Shown in pieces: positions 9,176-17,590 of a stretch of DNA of 64,000 nucleotides. This DNA is from Tsuneonella deserti (GTDB lineage Bacteria > Pseudomonadota > Alphaproteobacteria > Sphingomonadales > Sphingomonadaceae). The notes under the pieces are model-generated. The model made no database searches and was not told the origin of the DNA. It saw nothing but the letters and a program-made list of their open reading frames with translations. The DNA lies in NCBI RefSeq assembly GCF_014644315.1, contig NZ_BMKL01000001.1, forward strand, positions 2,429,001-2,493,000. The letters are read 5' to 3'. The position numbers were made by a program, and so were the translations under genes. The stretch's first letter is position 1, and the number at the start of each line of letters is the position of its first letter.

Positions 9176-10477
9176 TTAACTGGCAACACGTAGCTTGGGC
9201 ATGAGGTTGCCAACCGGTGAATCCGGCCAAATTCCACGCGTGTCATAGACGACCACGTTGGCTCGTTCTTCCAATGGGACGACGCGAAACACGTCGTGAT
9301 CGACCAGCACGATCAGCACGTGGCAGGTCTCGAGCGCCTGGTCGAGATCGATCAACAACGCACCCGAACCGGAGAACTCGCCGGGAAGCTCTTGCGCATA
9401 GGGTTCGACCACCCGCACGCGCTCGCCAAACTTGCGGGCCAGGCTCGCGGCGACGAAGCGCGCCGGGCTTTCGCGGAAATCGTCGATGTTCGCCTTGAAG
9501 GCAAGGCCCAGGCAGGCGACCGTGGCGTGCGGATTGGCCTCGACGAGTTCGCTCGCCCGCGCCAGCACGTGGTGCATCTTCGTATCGTTCACCTCGCGCG
9601 CCGTGCGGATAACTTTCGCCTCATCCGGCGCGCCGTTGACGATAAACCACGGGTCCACCGCGATGCAGTGGCCGCCGACACCGGGACCCGGCTGGAGGAT
9701 GTTGACGCGCGGATGCCGGTTGGCGAGGCGAATCACCTCCCACACGTCGAGGCCCATGCGGTCCGCGATCATCGACAGTTCGTTGGCGAATGCGATATTG
9801 ACGTCGCGATAGGCGTTCTCGACCAGCTTGGTCATCTCTGCGGACCGGGCGTCGGTCGTCACGCAGGTGCCACGCACGAAGAGTTTGTAGAACTCAACTG
9901 CCTTGCGCGCGCAGCGCGAGGTGATCCCGCCGATCGAGCGGTCGTTGTGAGTGAGCTCCTCGAGAATGCGTCCGGGCAGCACCCGCTCTGGACAGTAGGC
10001 GATCGACACGTCGGGGGTCTCGCTGGACAGGCCGGGCATCCTGAGGTCGGGCCTAAGTGCCGCGAGCCGGTCGCGCACCAGTTGGGTAGTGCCGACCGGG
10101 CAGGTTGATTCCAGGATGACGACGTCGCCCTTCTTGAGCACGGCAGCGAGGCTGGCCGCCGCCGCCATCACATAGCTGACATCGGGCGTGTGGTTCCCGT
10201 CTTTCTCGAAGGGAGTGGGCACGGCGATGACGAAAACGTCGGCGGGCACGACCTGGGTCGACGCCGTGAGCAGGCCCCGTTGGACGACTCCCTGCACGAG
10301 GCCGTCGAGATCGACCTCCTCGATGTGGATCTCACCGCGGTTGATAGTGTCGACGACCGATTGCGAAAGATCGACGCCTGTGACCCGGCAATTAACGCGG
10401 GCGATGATCGCCGCCGTTGGCAGGCCAATATAACCGAGGCCGATGACGCATACATCGGGTTTGCCTTCGCCGCGCAT
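9176..10477 (-). CDS. wecC: UDP-N-acetyl-D-mannosamine dehydrogenase
   Basis: Oxidises UDP-ManNAc to UDP-ManNAcA with two NAD+. The 433-residue product has an N-terminal Rossmann fold (VIGLGYIGLP), the central KLVENAYRDVNIAFANE helix with its catalytic Lys/Asn, and the catalytic cysteine in GVGGHCIAVDPWF. The C-terminal UDP-binding domain contains LGLAFKANIDDFRESPA. It lies 179 bases upstream of wecB on the same strand. No glycosyltransferase, flippase or polymerase is visible nearby, so the final polysaccharide must be finished by genes elsewhere. Confidence 0.93.
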   Translation of the reverse strand: MRGEGKPDVCVIGLGYIGLPTAAIIARVNCRVTGVDLSQSVVDTINRGEIHIEEVDLDGLVQGVVQRGLLTASTQVVPADVFVIAVPTPFEKDGNHTPDVSYVMAAAASLAAVLKKGDVVILESTCPVGTTQLVRDRLAALRPDLRMPGLSSETPDVSIAYCPERVLPGRILEELTHNDRSIGGITSRCARKAVEFYKLFVRGTCVTTDARSAEMTKLVENAYRDVNIAFANELSMIADRMGLDVWEVIRLANRHPRVNILQPGPGVGGHCIAVDPWFIVNGAPDEAKVIRTAREVNDTKMHHVLARASELVEANPHATVACLGLAFKANIDDFRESPARFVAASLARKFGERVRVVEPYAQELPGEFSGSGALLIDLDQALETCHVLIVLVDHDVFRVVPLEERANVVVYDTRGIWPDSPVGNLMPKLRVAS

Positions 10478-10549
10478 GATGAATCCCGTAATTGCCTAGC
10501 TGATGCGTTAAGGCTGTGAGGGTAAAGATTGCGGTAATGACCCTTGGCT

Positions 10550-10578
10550 TTGCGTGATCTTCCTATCCCGCGTATAAT
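10550..10578 (+). promoter_or_regulatory. Sigma70-type promoter for the small membrane protein gene
   Basis: TTGCGT at 10550–10555 and TATAAT at 10573–10578 are separated by exactly 17 bases, close to consensus for the vegetative sigma factor. Transcription would start near 10585, giving a leader of about 110 bases before the ATG at 10694. It faces away from wecC, which is divergent. Confidence 0.6.
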
Positions 10579-10590
10579 GCAGAACATGCC

Positions 10591-10641
10591 GGGTGACGCT
10601 TGCGCAGAAGCAGCGTTAACTCAGGGCGGCTGCTGTCACCC
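10591..10641 (+). other. Hairpin in the leader of the small membrane protein gene
   Basis: GGGTGAC at 10591–10597 pairs with GTCACCC at 10635–10641, and AGCAGC at 10609–10614 pairs with GCTGCT at 10629–10634. The two stems are contiguous on the right side, with an 11-base bulge on the left. It lies just after the predicted transcription start, so it would be at the 5' end of the mRNA. It matches no riboswitch family I know. Confidence 0.4.
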
Positions 10642-10693
10642 AGTTCAATACGCTGCCGGTGTGGTGATTATCGCTTGGAGAAGTGAGAAGGAT

Positions 10694-10963
10694 ATGAACA
10701 CCGACCCTACCCAGAATCCTTGGCCGCCTGCGCAAAAAGACTCGAGGTCTGCCCGAGCGGATGAGGTGCAAGTGGCGGTCGTGCACAAGATTGCGGCCGA
10801 AGCGATTGAGCAATCAGAGAGGTTGCCGGTCTGGAACCCCGCTATCGAACACCGGGACCGCCGTCGTGGGAGTCCGATACTGTGGGAGTTCTGGGTTTTT
10901 GCCTTGATCCTCATTGCAGCGATCTTGGACGGTTTGTACCAATGGTTCAGGTTCTTGCTGTAA
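10694..10963 (+). CDS. Small single-span membrane protein, unknown function
   Basis: The ATG at 10694 follows GAGAAGGAT and gives 89 residues; an upstream in-frame start has no good ribosome binding site. The N-terminal two thirds are hydrophilic and proline/charge-rich. The C-terminal 28 residues (ILWEFWVFALILIAAI onward) form one membrane helix reaching almost to the C-terminus, so this looks like a tail-anchored or N-in protein. It has its own good promoter and structured leader. No family is recognised. Confidence 0.6.
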   Translation: MNTDPTQNPWPPAQKDSRSARADEVQVAVVHKIAAEAIEQSERLPVWNPAIEHRDRRRGSPILWEFWVFALILIAAILDGLYQWFRFLL

Positions 10964-11210
10964 ACGGGTGAAGAGCCTGCCCCCGCAACCGGGTAGTAGA
11001 TCACGGGTGCCAATCCGGCGTCCACCTGGCGCATCAGAAGATTTTGTGTCCTTTGGAAACCCGTCCGGAAAGGCGACTATGATTCCCGAAGATTCTCTGG
11101 CGATGCGGACCAAACACCGAAATGGTTGATGGGTAAGGTTTTCTTTTTTAGGACTCGCCTAGGAATTTCGTGTATACGGAAATCGCAAAGCCTGCACATG
11201 GAGGTAAAGT

Positions 11211-11459
11211 ATGCATGAAGTCGGTCTTTCCGCTACAGTGGCTTTGACTCGATTCCGCCAGCTGGCAGCGGGTGGCGCGGCTCTCGCTCTTCTGGTAGGC
11301 CCGGTGGCAGCTCAGGCTGCGCCCCAACGCGCTGCTGCTCCGGTCGAAGAGGGAAGCGAGCTGCGCAGTTCATGGGTTCTGGGAATTTTGGCCCTGGCTG
11401 CGTTCATCACTGCTATAATCATCGCCACCAAGGATCATAATCATCCGGTCAGCCCCTAG
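11211..11459 (+). CDS. Small exported/membrane protein, unknown function
   Basis: A strong GGAGG lies 9 bases before the ATG at 11211. The 82-residue product has a signal-like hydrophobic segment ending near PVAAQAAP, a short acidic linker, a second hydrophobic helix (WVLGILALAAFITAIIIA) and a histidine-rich tail (KDHNHPVSP). Short proteins of this layout are common in sphingomonads, but no function is known to me. It stands alone between gene-poor stretches. Confidence 0.6.
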   Translation: MHEVGLSATVALTRFRQLAAGGAALALLVGPVAAQAAPQRAAAPVEEGSELRSSWVLGILALAAFITAIIIATKDHNHPVSP

Positions 11460-12063
11460 GCCAAGCTGCGCCTAAATCCGAATGGGACGTTGAAAGTTTG
11501 ACGCCGCAGCACCTCATGCGTGCAGATTGATTGCGCTAGCGTTCGTGTCAGGTTATTTGAAGGCAGGGCGGGCTAGGTGGGTGGTCCGGCTTTTTGCGCG
11601 CATTCGCCCACTTGGCAACGAGCGCCGCGTATTGGCAGCGTCGAATGGCTGAGCATTTTGCAGGGCTTGACCGCAGCCGCTAAATCGCCACGATCCAATC
11701 CGGTCGGTTATGCCGCCTAGGTGTCAGCTGTTGCCATTGTGAACACGCCCTTTTCATACCAGCGAGGATGCACTCGCGCGAACATAATTCATCGTCCGAC
11801 AATTTCCGGACCTCCGTGAATTACCGCACTACACCCAACCAGCGTTGTCTGGCGAAGGAAAGTATTACGTAGCTTCCGACAACGATGAGTGCCTCGGGAC
11901 GACGGTGTCTCCCGGACCCGATCTTCCATTGCCGGGTCCAGCTTCCCCGACTATGCGTACTCTCGTCCCTTAAATTCGTCCTGGTTTGCAGCGCCAGACC
12001 CGGCGGAAAAACCCGCATCAACAAGGCAGGCCTGCTGGGACCCGCGGCGTGCGAGGGGCGAGA
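11460..12063. other. Gene-poor interval before the AraC-type regulator
   Basis: About 600 bases with no convincing gene in any frame. A perfect 7-bp hairpin (GGACCCG 11914–11920, CGGGTCC 11933–11939) lies in it without a T-run, so it is not a standard terminator. The composition is mixed and somewhat lower in G+C than flanking genes, which would fit decayed mobile DNA, but no remnant can be named. Confidence 0.35.
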
Positions 12064-13026
12064 TTACTCCCGGTCTCTCAATCCAGAAATTGAGCGCTTC
12101 CACTGCGCAGGTCCGACCCCGAATCGTTCCTTGAACACCCGGGCGAACGTGTCCTCGCTCCGATAACCGCAACGGTAAGCCAGAGAAGAGATGCGTTCTC
12201 GGTTATGGACGTCGTTGCTGAGCTCTTGAATCGCGCGGTGCAGTCTGCGTTTGCGAATAAATGTTGCCACGCCGCCATGCCGGTGAAACATTCGATATAG
12301 CGTCGCTCGAGATGCTCCGAATTCCGATCCGAGCACTTCAGCCGACAATTGCGGATTGGTGACGTTCGCATCGACAAAACGCCATATCCTCGCAAACAAC
12401 GAGCCATCTTCGGGACTCGACTGCGCGGCTTCCGGCTCTTCCCAGACAAGGGCAGCCTTGAGCAAGGCAATCGTGAGCGTGCCGAGGACTTCGAGATCGA
12501 AAGCATCCGACGTCGGGCATAACTGCGCCAGAGTCTCGAAGTGTCGCGCGCAAACTCGCGACCGCGCAAGGCCTGCGGGTAACAGCCGGGAATGAGGGGA
12601 ATCGGCCCAGATGAACGCTAGCATCCGACGGGGGATCACTAGCGTGTAACAGCTGAACACCGATGCCACCGAGGTGAAAGCACACCCGAGGTCAAGGCAG
12701 GAGAGGTCCCAGGGGTCGGCCCTATGGTGGCGGCCTGCGATTTCGCATTCGAAGCCCCCCTGCGAATACATCTGGATCAGCAAATTGTCAGACGCACCGC
12801 GGGTCAGGACGCGCTCGTCCCGCACGAAGCTTTGCGCAGTGCCCGTGGTCACACTGAACAGTACCTCTCCCAGAGCGTAGGATTGCAAGGTAGCTCGAAA
12901 AGGCGTCTCGAGAGGCTCGACATCGAACAGCGGTGCGAGGGCTTCGCGCCATGCTGGCAGATCCGCAGGGTGCTCGGGTGACCAGGCGTATCTGACGAAC
13001 TCGCGCGCAGTTATCTGGTTTGTCAT
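12064..13026 (-). CDS. AraC-family transcriptional regulator
   Basis: The ATG at 13026 follows GGGGGAGCGG and gives 320 residues. The C-terminal ~100 residues are a typical double helix-turn-helix of the AraC family (GASRATLYRMFHRHGG, then ISSLAYRCGYRSEDTFARVF and FGVGPAQWKR). The N-terminal ~200 residues resemble the AraC-binding-like sensor domain (NLLIQMYSQGGFECE). It is divergent from the pilus operon starting at 13376, with a shared 349-base control region, so it is a reasonable candidate regulator of that operon. The ligand is unknown. Confidence 0.85.
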   Translation of the reverse strand: MTNQITAREFVRYAWSPEHPADLPAWREALAPLFDVEPLETPFRATLQSYALGEVLFSVTTGTAQSFVRDERVLTRGASDNLLIQMYSQGGFECEIAGRHHRADPWDLSCLDLGCAFTSVASVFSCYTLVIPRRMLAFIWADSPHSRLLPAGLARSRVCARHFETLAQLCPTSDAFDLEVLGTLTIALLKAALVWEEPEAAQSSPEDGSLFARIWRFVDANVTNPQLSAEVLGSEFGASRATLYRMFHRHGGVATFIRKRRLHRAIQELSNDVHNRERISSLAYRCGYRSEDTFARVFKERFGVGPAQWKRSISGLRDRE

Positions 13027-13375
13027 CCGCTCCCCCCAAGGGCTGCGACAATTTGGCCGATTCGCTCTAGCGCGAGCACCGACGAACGGCCCGACCGAGC
13101 ACACAATGCCGTAAGACGTCTCAATTTGCCATCGCGGAATCTCAACAAAGGTTAACCGCGTTGACCGAAACAGGCTAACGCCAGCACCCTTTTGTTCAGG
13201 TTCTCACGGCCTGGAGCACGACGCTGATGCTGAAAAAGCAAAGCTTTTCCGTGCCGCGTCAACCCCGCTTGGTTAACCGACGCACCCGGAGTTTGGTATA
13301 TTTCCGGATGTCTCGCGTTCGCCGAAGTTGCTTTTAAGCGACCGGCCCCAAGGGGCTGCGATGGAGGGAAAGCGA
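13027..13375. promoter_or_regulatory. Divergent control region between AraC regulator and pilus operon
   Basis: About 350 bases without a gene. It holds two copies of the palindrome GGTTAACC (13150–13157 and 13271–13278) and a short hairpin AAAAGC-AAA-GCTTTT (13234–13248). A TATATT box at 13297–13302 could be a −10 element for the rightward operon, but no good −35 is seen. The paired palindromes are candidate operators; GTTAAC also resembles a CtrA half-site, which cannot be resolved from sequence alone. Confidence 0.4.
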
Positions 13376-13978
13376 GTGCTTCGTTCGATTCTGGCGACGA
13401 TTGGCATGCTGGCTGCGGCGCTTGCCGCGACGCCTGCGGCTGCCCAGTTGTCGCAGACCATCTACGAAGGGCAGAGCATTCCGCTCACCATCCCGGTCAC
13501 CGCCTCGGTGGGAGGCCGCTGTCAGTTCGCAACTAACGGCGCACCTTCGGGAACGTGGGACGCCGGCTTCATCGACGAGGCGGCCTGGCAGCACGACTTC
13601 GGCTTCACACTCGAATGCAACACCGCCGCGCGGGTCGCGGTCGTCTCACTAAACGGTGGGCTTAAGGCACCGGTCGGCGGGAGCGACCCCGGCTATGTGA
13701 ACCTGGCCCCGTACACGGTAACGCTCAACCTCGACGGCAATACGACGACCGCGAGCGATTTCTGCGCGGCTGCCGCTCTCAAGGCCTCCGCGCCCGGCAC
13801 CTGCGCCTTTCGCGGCCCTGCTTCGACGACGGCGGGCCTGCGGTTGGCGGGTCCCTCGCAGAACCAGACCGATTCCTACTTGCGTGTCAGCGCTCCTGCT
13901 TTTGCGGGGCCGGGCACGCTGGTCGCGAGCACGGCTTATGCCGACACCCTAACCATAACCATAGCGGCCGCTCCGTGA
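13376..13978 (+). CDS. Spore-coat-U-type pilin 1 of chaperone–usher operon
   Basis: I chose the GTG at 13376 because GGAGGG lies 8 bases upstream; an in-frame ATG at 13361 is the alternative. The 200-residue product starts with a signal peptide ending ATPAAAQ. The mature part has the cysteine pattern of spore coat U/archaic pilin domains (GRCQF, LECN, then a later FC and TC) and a beta-rich C-terminus ending in YADTLTITIAA, the typical last strand. It is the most divergent of the seven pilin-like genes and heads the operon. Confidence 0.75.
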   Translation: MLRSILATIGMLAAALAATPAAAQLSQTIYEGQSIPLTIPVTASVGGRCQFATNGAPSGTWDAGFIDEAAWQHDFGFTLECNTAARVAVVSLNGGLKAPVGGSDPGYVNLAPYTVTLNLDGNTTTASDFCAAAALKASAPGTCAFRGPASTTAGLRLAGPSQNQTDSYLRVSAPAFAGPGTLVASTAYADTLTITIAAAP

Positions 13979-14058
13979 CGGCGACCGCTCTCTTTTCCGC
14001 GGAAACGGATCGCACCGCAACAACCCTGCCGATCGGCAGCAACTCGAAGGATGGACCA

Positions 14059-14631
14059 ATGAAGAAGATTGCCCTGGCCGCCTTGGCGCTCACGACAGCG
14101 ATGGCGACCCCCGCCACCGCCGCCACCGGTGACGTCACCGGCACGATCAACATTACTGGCTCGGTCGCCCCCAAGTGCTTCGTGCTGCCAGGCGCCGGCT
14201 CGACGTTCGGCACCACGGTCAACATGGGCGAACTCGCCAAGACCGATGGAACGCTGCTCGACAGCACGACGCTGTCCTCGACTTTCGCCAGCCAGGGCAG
14301 CACCGCGCTCACTGCCCAGGTCCTGTGCACTTCGGCCAATCCGAACGTGTCGGTAACTGCCGAACCGTTGGCGAACGTGGCCCCTGCCGTGACCGGCTAC
14401 GACAACACGGTCGACTACACGGCTGATGTTACCTTTACCCAAGTCGACGGAACGACCGTGGTTTCCGACCCTAGCGATAACCCTGTCGCCACGACGGCAA
14501 CGCTCTCCAGCCGCCTCAACGGTAGCGGAACCAATGTCTCGGTGGCGACCAGTGCATGGACCGCCTCGGGCGTTCTCGTCTCGGGCGATTACACCGGGAA
14601 GATCACCGTTCTCATCTCGCCGGGCGCGTGA
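14059..14631 (+). CDS. Spore-coat-U-like pilin 2 of chaperone–usher operon
   Basis: The start at 14059 (MKKIALAAL) follows AAGGATGG; the 190-residue product has a clear signal peptide ending TPATAA. The mature start TGTINITGSVAPKC is a donor-strand-like segment followed by the first cysteine. A second cysteine (QVLC) and the VDYTADV motif follow, and the protein ends with GDYTGKITVLISPG. The same skeleton recurs in pilins 3–5, so these arose by duplication. It should be exported, bound by the chaperone encoded at 17591 and assembled through the usher at 18343. Confidence 0.78.
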   Translation: MKKIALAALALTTAMATPATAATGDVTGTINITGSVAPKCFVLPGAGSTFGTTVNMGELAKTDGTLLDSTTLSSTFASQGSTALTAQVLCTSANPNVSVTAEPLANVAPAVTGYDNTVDYTADVTFTQVDGTTVVSDPSDNPVATTATLSSRLNGSGTNVSVATSAWTASGVLVSGDYTGKITVLISPGA

Positions 14632-14665
14632 CGTCCACGGTCTTCCGAAAGAAGGAAACGCAAAA

Positions 14666-15208
14666 ATGCGTAAATGTCTCCTGATGCTCGCGCCCGTGGT
14701 TCTCGCAGCCGCCCCGGCGGCTGCGAGAACCGCTGACGCAACCGGCACCGTGCTGATCGACGGCACGGTGGCCCCGCGGTGCCTCTTTACCACCCCTTCC
14801 GCGACGATCTCGCTTAACGAGATTTCGCTGCAGGGCAGCGACGGGAACGCCGGGCGCTTGAACACTGCGGCCGTCAACGGGCGTACCGCGACACTGGTGG
14901 GTTGGTGCAACAGCGCCGCCGCCGGGATGACCGTTGAAGCCTTTCCTCTGATCAACACGGCGGCGAACGCGACGGGGTTCACGAACCGGGTCGATTACAC
15001 AGCCATTGCTACCGCCAATGCGGCATCTGGAAGCGACACCTCCACCGTCGTAGGAGCAGGCACCCCGGTCGGCGTCGGTATGTTCTCAGGCAATGTGGAC
15101 GTTGCTCTGTCGAGTGCATCGGCACCCGGGAACGACCTGCTGGTGGCGGGCACCTACAACGGTTCGGTCGAGGTGACGCTCTCCCCCATCTTCAGCCCGC
15201 CTTCCTGA
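14666..15208 (+). CDS. Spore-coat-U-like pilin 3 of chaperone–usher operon
   Basis: The ATG at 14666 follows AGAAGGAAA, 34 bases after pilin 2. The 180-residue product has a signal peptide (MRKCLLMLAPVV to AAAR), the ATGTVLIDGTVAPRC donor-strand/cysteine segment, a second cysteine in VGWCN, the NRVDYTA motif and a last strand (GTYNGSVEVTLSP). It is a close paralogue of pilin 2 in layout, though sequences have diverged strongly. Function as a subunit is inferred from the operon. Confidence 0.77.
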   Translation: MRKCLLMLAPVVLAAAPAAARTADATGTVLIDGTVAPRCLFTTPSATISLNEISLQGSDGNAGRLNTAAVNGRTATLVGWCNSAAAGMTVEAFPLINTAANATGFTNRVDYTAIATANAASGSDTSTVVGAGTPVGVGMFSGNVDVALSSASAPGNDLLVAGTYNGSVEVTLSPIFSPPS

Positions 15209-15233
15209 AACCGGCCGCGTCGGAGTACCTGAC

Positions 15234-15818
15234 ATGCGCATCCCGTTTATCACCCCCACCCTTGCGCTGGCTCTCGCCGGGACGTCCGCGTTCGCACAGT
15301 CGACCGATAGCGACACTGCCGACGTGGCCATCGAAGGCAACGTCACCCCGCTGTGCGTGCTCGGTGAGCCTTCCCAAGCGTCGGTCAGCCTCGGCAACAT
15401 GATTGCCACGTCGGGTTCGCGGGTCGGCCGGATCCGGGCGATAGGAAACCAGAACGTGACCCTGCCAGCGAGCTTCTGCAACTTCGCCGGATCGGTCGCT
15501 ACCATCGCGGCTACCGCGCTCGTGGAAACCGCCGGCGGCACCACGGCGCCGCCTCCCGGGTTCTCCCGCGCGGTGAACTTTACCGCCCAGGTGGGCCAGT
15601 GGGGAGGCGGAAGCGCCTCTGCCAGCAGTGCCGCGACGGCCAGCGGGACCAATGCCACTAACGAGGGTACCAGCGCAGTTCAGCCGCTCCCTCGCCAGAC
15701 CGACCTGTCCGTCGAGCTCTCGGGGTTCTCGGTACCGGGCGACGCACTCCTCGTTTCCGGCGATTACTCTGGCCTGGTGCGGGTGACGCTCGGACCGGCG
15801 GCGGTCTCGCCCAACTGA
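15234..15818 (+). CDS. Spore-coat-U-like pilin 4 of chaperone–usher operon
   Basis: A 194-residue exported protein (signal peptide ending TSAFAQ) starting 25 bases after pilin 3. It shows VAIEGNVTPLC, a second cysteine in ASFCNFAG, RAVNFTAQVG matching the VDYTA position of its relatives, and a terminal GDYSGLVRVTLGP strand. A serine/alanine/threonine-rich insertion lies near residues 125–145. It pairs most closely with pilin 5 by eye. Confidence 0.77.
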   Translation: MRIPFITPTLALALAGTSAFAQSTDSDTADVAIEGNVTPLCVLGEPSQASVSLGNMIATSGSRVGRIRAIGNQNVTLPASFCNFAGSVATIAATALVETAGGTTAPPPGFSRAVNFTAQVGQWGGGSASASSAATASGTNATNEGTSAVQPLPRQTDLSVELSGFSVPGDALLVSGDYSGLVRVTLGPAAVSPN

Positions 15819-15835
15819 TGAAAAGGGAACCGAAA

Positions 15836-16399
15836 ATGCACCCGCGTATCCTCATCGTCGCCGCTTGTGGCATGTCCATCATGCCGGTTGCGGCACAAGC
15901 CCAAGAATCGGCGGCTACCGACACGAAGTCTTTCGCGGTGACGGGGAACGTCCCGGCGCTCTGCTCGGGTGGAACACTGGCCGGCGATGAGGGCACTTTC
16001 GATCTGGGGGTCCTGATCAACACTTCGACGGGCCTCTTGCGCACCGACTTGTCAGCGCCGCCGCAAACCCTGACAGGAGCGTTCTGTTCCGCGCAGAGCA
16101 CGATTACGGTGGCCGCGACGCCGCTGGTTGCCCAGAACTTCACGGCGACTCCGCCGACGTCGTTCAGCCGGTCGGTGGACTACACAGCGACGGCAGCGGG
16201 CTGGACGCCAGGCGCGGCCGTTTTCAACACCGCTGCATCCGCAAATCCGGCCGCCAGCCAGTCGCGGGGGACTCCCTTCAGCGGTGACATCGCGGTTTCG
16301 GTGTCGGACTTCGCTACCACCGGCGGAAACGCCCTGCGGCTGGTCGCCGACGATAACTACCGCGGTACCGTAACCGTGACGCTGAGCGCGGCGAACTGA
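15836..16399 (+). CDS. Spore-coat-U-like pilin 5 of chaperone–usher operon
   Basis: The start at 15836 (MHPRILIV) follows AAAAGGGA; an ATG at 15818 overlapping the pilin 4 stop is an alternative. The 187-residue product has a signal peptide ending AAQAQ, then FAVTGNVPALC, a second cysteine in GAFCSAQS, RSVDYTATAAGW and a final NYRGTVTVTLSA strand. It shares more positions with pilin 4 than with others, which suggests a recent duplication relative to the rest of the array. Confidence 0.77.
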   Translation: MHPRILIVAACGMSIMPVAAQAQESAATDTKSFAVTGNVPALCSGGTLAGDEGTFDLGVLINTSTGLLRTDLSAPPQTLTGAFCSAQSTITVAATPLVAQNFTATPPTSFSRSVDYTATAAGWTPGAAVFNTAASANPAASQSRGTPFSGDIAVSVSDFATTGGNALRLVADDNYRGTVTVTLSAAN

Positions 16400-16400
16400 C

Positions 16401-16994
16401 ATGCGCACCGCGGCGCTCCTGACGGTCACGGCGTGGGCAATGCTCGCGGCTCCGGCCGCGCTCGCGCAGTCGGAGCCGGAAACGCGCGCATTCCCGGTAA
16501 CCGGGCAGACGCCGCAAGTGTGCACCTTGCAGCAGGGGAACCTGCGCACGGGCGAGCTCATCAACTTCCGCGGCGTCGATGGAGACAGCTTGCGGGTGCT
16601 CGAACTGACCGATCCAAGGACTCTCGCGGCGCAGTCGGCCCGGGCGACCGTGTTCCTTTCGGCCGTCTGCAATTTCCCGCATCGCATACGGCTGGAATCG
16701 CAGGATAACGGGCTATGGCCCATAGAGGGCCCCGTCGCTCCGAACCGGCCGAATTTCGCCAGCGCGCTTCCCTACCATGTCGCATTCGCATGGGCTGACC
16801 GAACAGGCTCGCTCGATGCGGATGCCAAAGTGCGGCGCGCCCGCGAAACGCGGGCTGACATCGACATCCCCTCGGCGGGGGATCTTCGGCTCGACATCGA
16901 ACTCGATGCCGGAGCCTCGAATACCCAGTACGGCGCACCTGTCTTGGCGGGCAGCTATGCCGACACCCTTCGCATATTCCTGGAGCCCAGATGA
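16401..16994 (+). CDS. Pilin-like subunit 6 of chaperone–usher operon
   Basis: A 197-residue exported protein (signal peptide ending PAALAQ) starting two bases after pilin 5. It keeps the FPVTGQTPQVC segment, but the core differs: the second cysteine is in SAVCNFPHRI and the VDYTA position is replaced by YHVAFAWAD. It ends SYADTLRIFLEP. With pilin 7 it forms a second subgroup (VCNxxHR motif), perhaps adaptor or basal subunits, though that role is only inferred. Its stop overlaps the start of pilin 7. Confidence 0.72.
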   Translation: MRTAALLTVTAWAMLAAPAALAQSEPETRAFPVTGQTPQVCTLQQGNLRTGELINFRGVDGDSLRVLELTDPRTLAAQSARATVFLSAVCNFPHRIRLESQDNGLWPIEGPVAPNRPNFASALPYHVAFAWADRTGSLDADAKVRRARETRADIDIPSAGDLRLDIELDAGASNTQYGAPVLAGSYADTLRIFLEPR

Positions 16995-17566
16995 TGGGAC
17001 GTCTCCTAATAGCGGCCGCATTGCTGGTGCCGGTGACAAGTCCGGCTGCGGCTCAGGACCTTGCCAGCGCGAGCGAGGCGGTGCGCCTGTTTGCCGAAAG
17101 CGCGCCCAGTTGCGTGGTGACCTCGGCTGCTTCGGCATTAGGCGCCGTCAACGCGATCTTCTCGCCTGATGCCACCGGCGGCGGCGCGGTCGCGATCACC
17201 CAGCTGGTCGACCCCCAGACCTCCCAGCCGCGCGCGGCGAGCATCGAACTAGCCCTCCCCGTCGTCTGCAACGCGGCGCACCGCGTGCTCGTGACCAGCG
17301 ACTCCGGGGGGCTGTTGCGTGAGGGTGGCCAGGCGGGCAATCGCCTCAACCCGAATGCGTTCGGCGATCTCCTTCCTTACGATATCGCCGTCGATTGGGG
17401 CGCCAATTCAATCGCGGGCAACTCGGCCGCGGGCGGCATCGAGACCGCACAGCCGGCGCAAAACGGGGAGCTGAGGTTGCGCATCGGCACTGCCGAGGGC
17501 GGCGGCCTGCTGACCGCGGGCAACTACACCGACACTGTGACGATCCGGTTCGAACCGGCTTCGTAA
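16991..17566 (+). CDS. Pilin-like subunit 7 of chaperone–usher operon
   Basis: The first of two adjacent ATGs (16991) overlaps the previous stop by four bases. The 191-residue product has a signal peptide ending SPAAAQ, cysteines in APSCVV and PVVCNAAHR, and DIAVDWG at the position where subunit 6 has VAFAWAD. It ends NYTDTVTIRFEP. It is the last pilin-like gene before the chaperone, 24 bases downstream. Confidence 0.72.
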   Translation: MMGRLLIAAALLVPVTSPAAAQDLASASEAVRLFAESAPSCVVTSAASALGAVNAIFSPDATGGGAVAITQLVDPQTSQPRAASIELALPVVCNAAHRVLVTSDSGGLLREGGQAGNRLNPNAFGDLLPYDIAVDWGANSIAGNSAAGGIETAQPAQNGELRLRIGTAEGGGLLTAGNYTDTVTIRFEPAS

Positions 17567-17590
17567 ACTGGATTACTTCGAGGGACGTAT

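Noticed and set aside
10964..11050. A stretch resembling pieces of a cobalamin riboswitch or a tRNA arm (CCCCGCAAC, GGTGCCAATCCGGCG)
   Set aside because: The conserved blocks are in the wrong order for a cobalamin riboswitch and no acceptor or T-arm pairing of a tRNA can be drawn.
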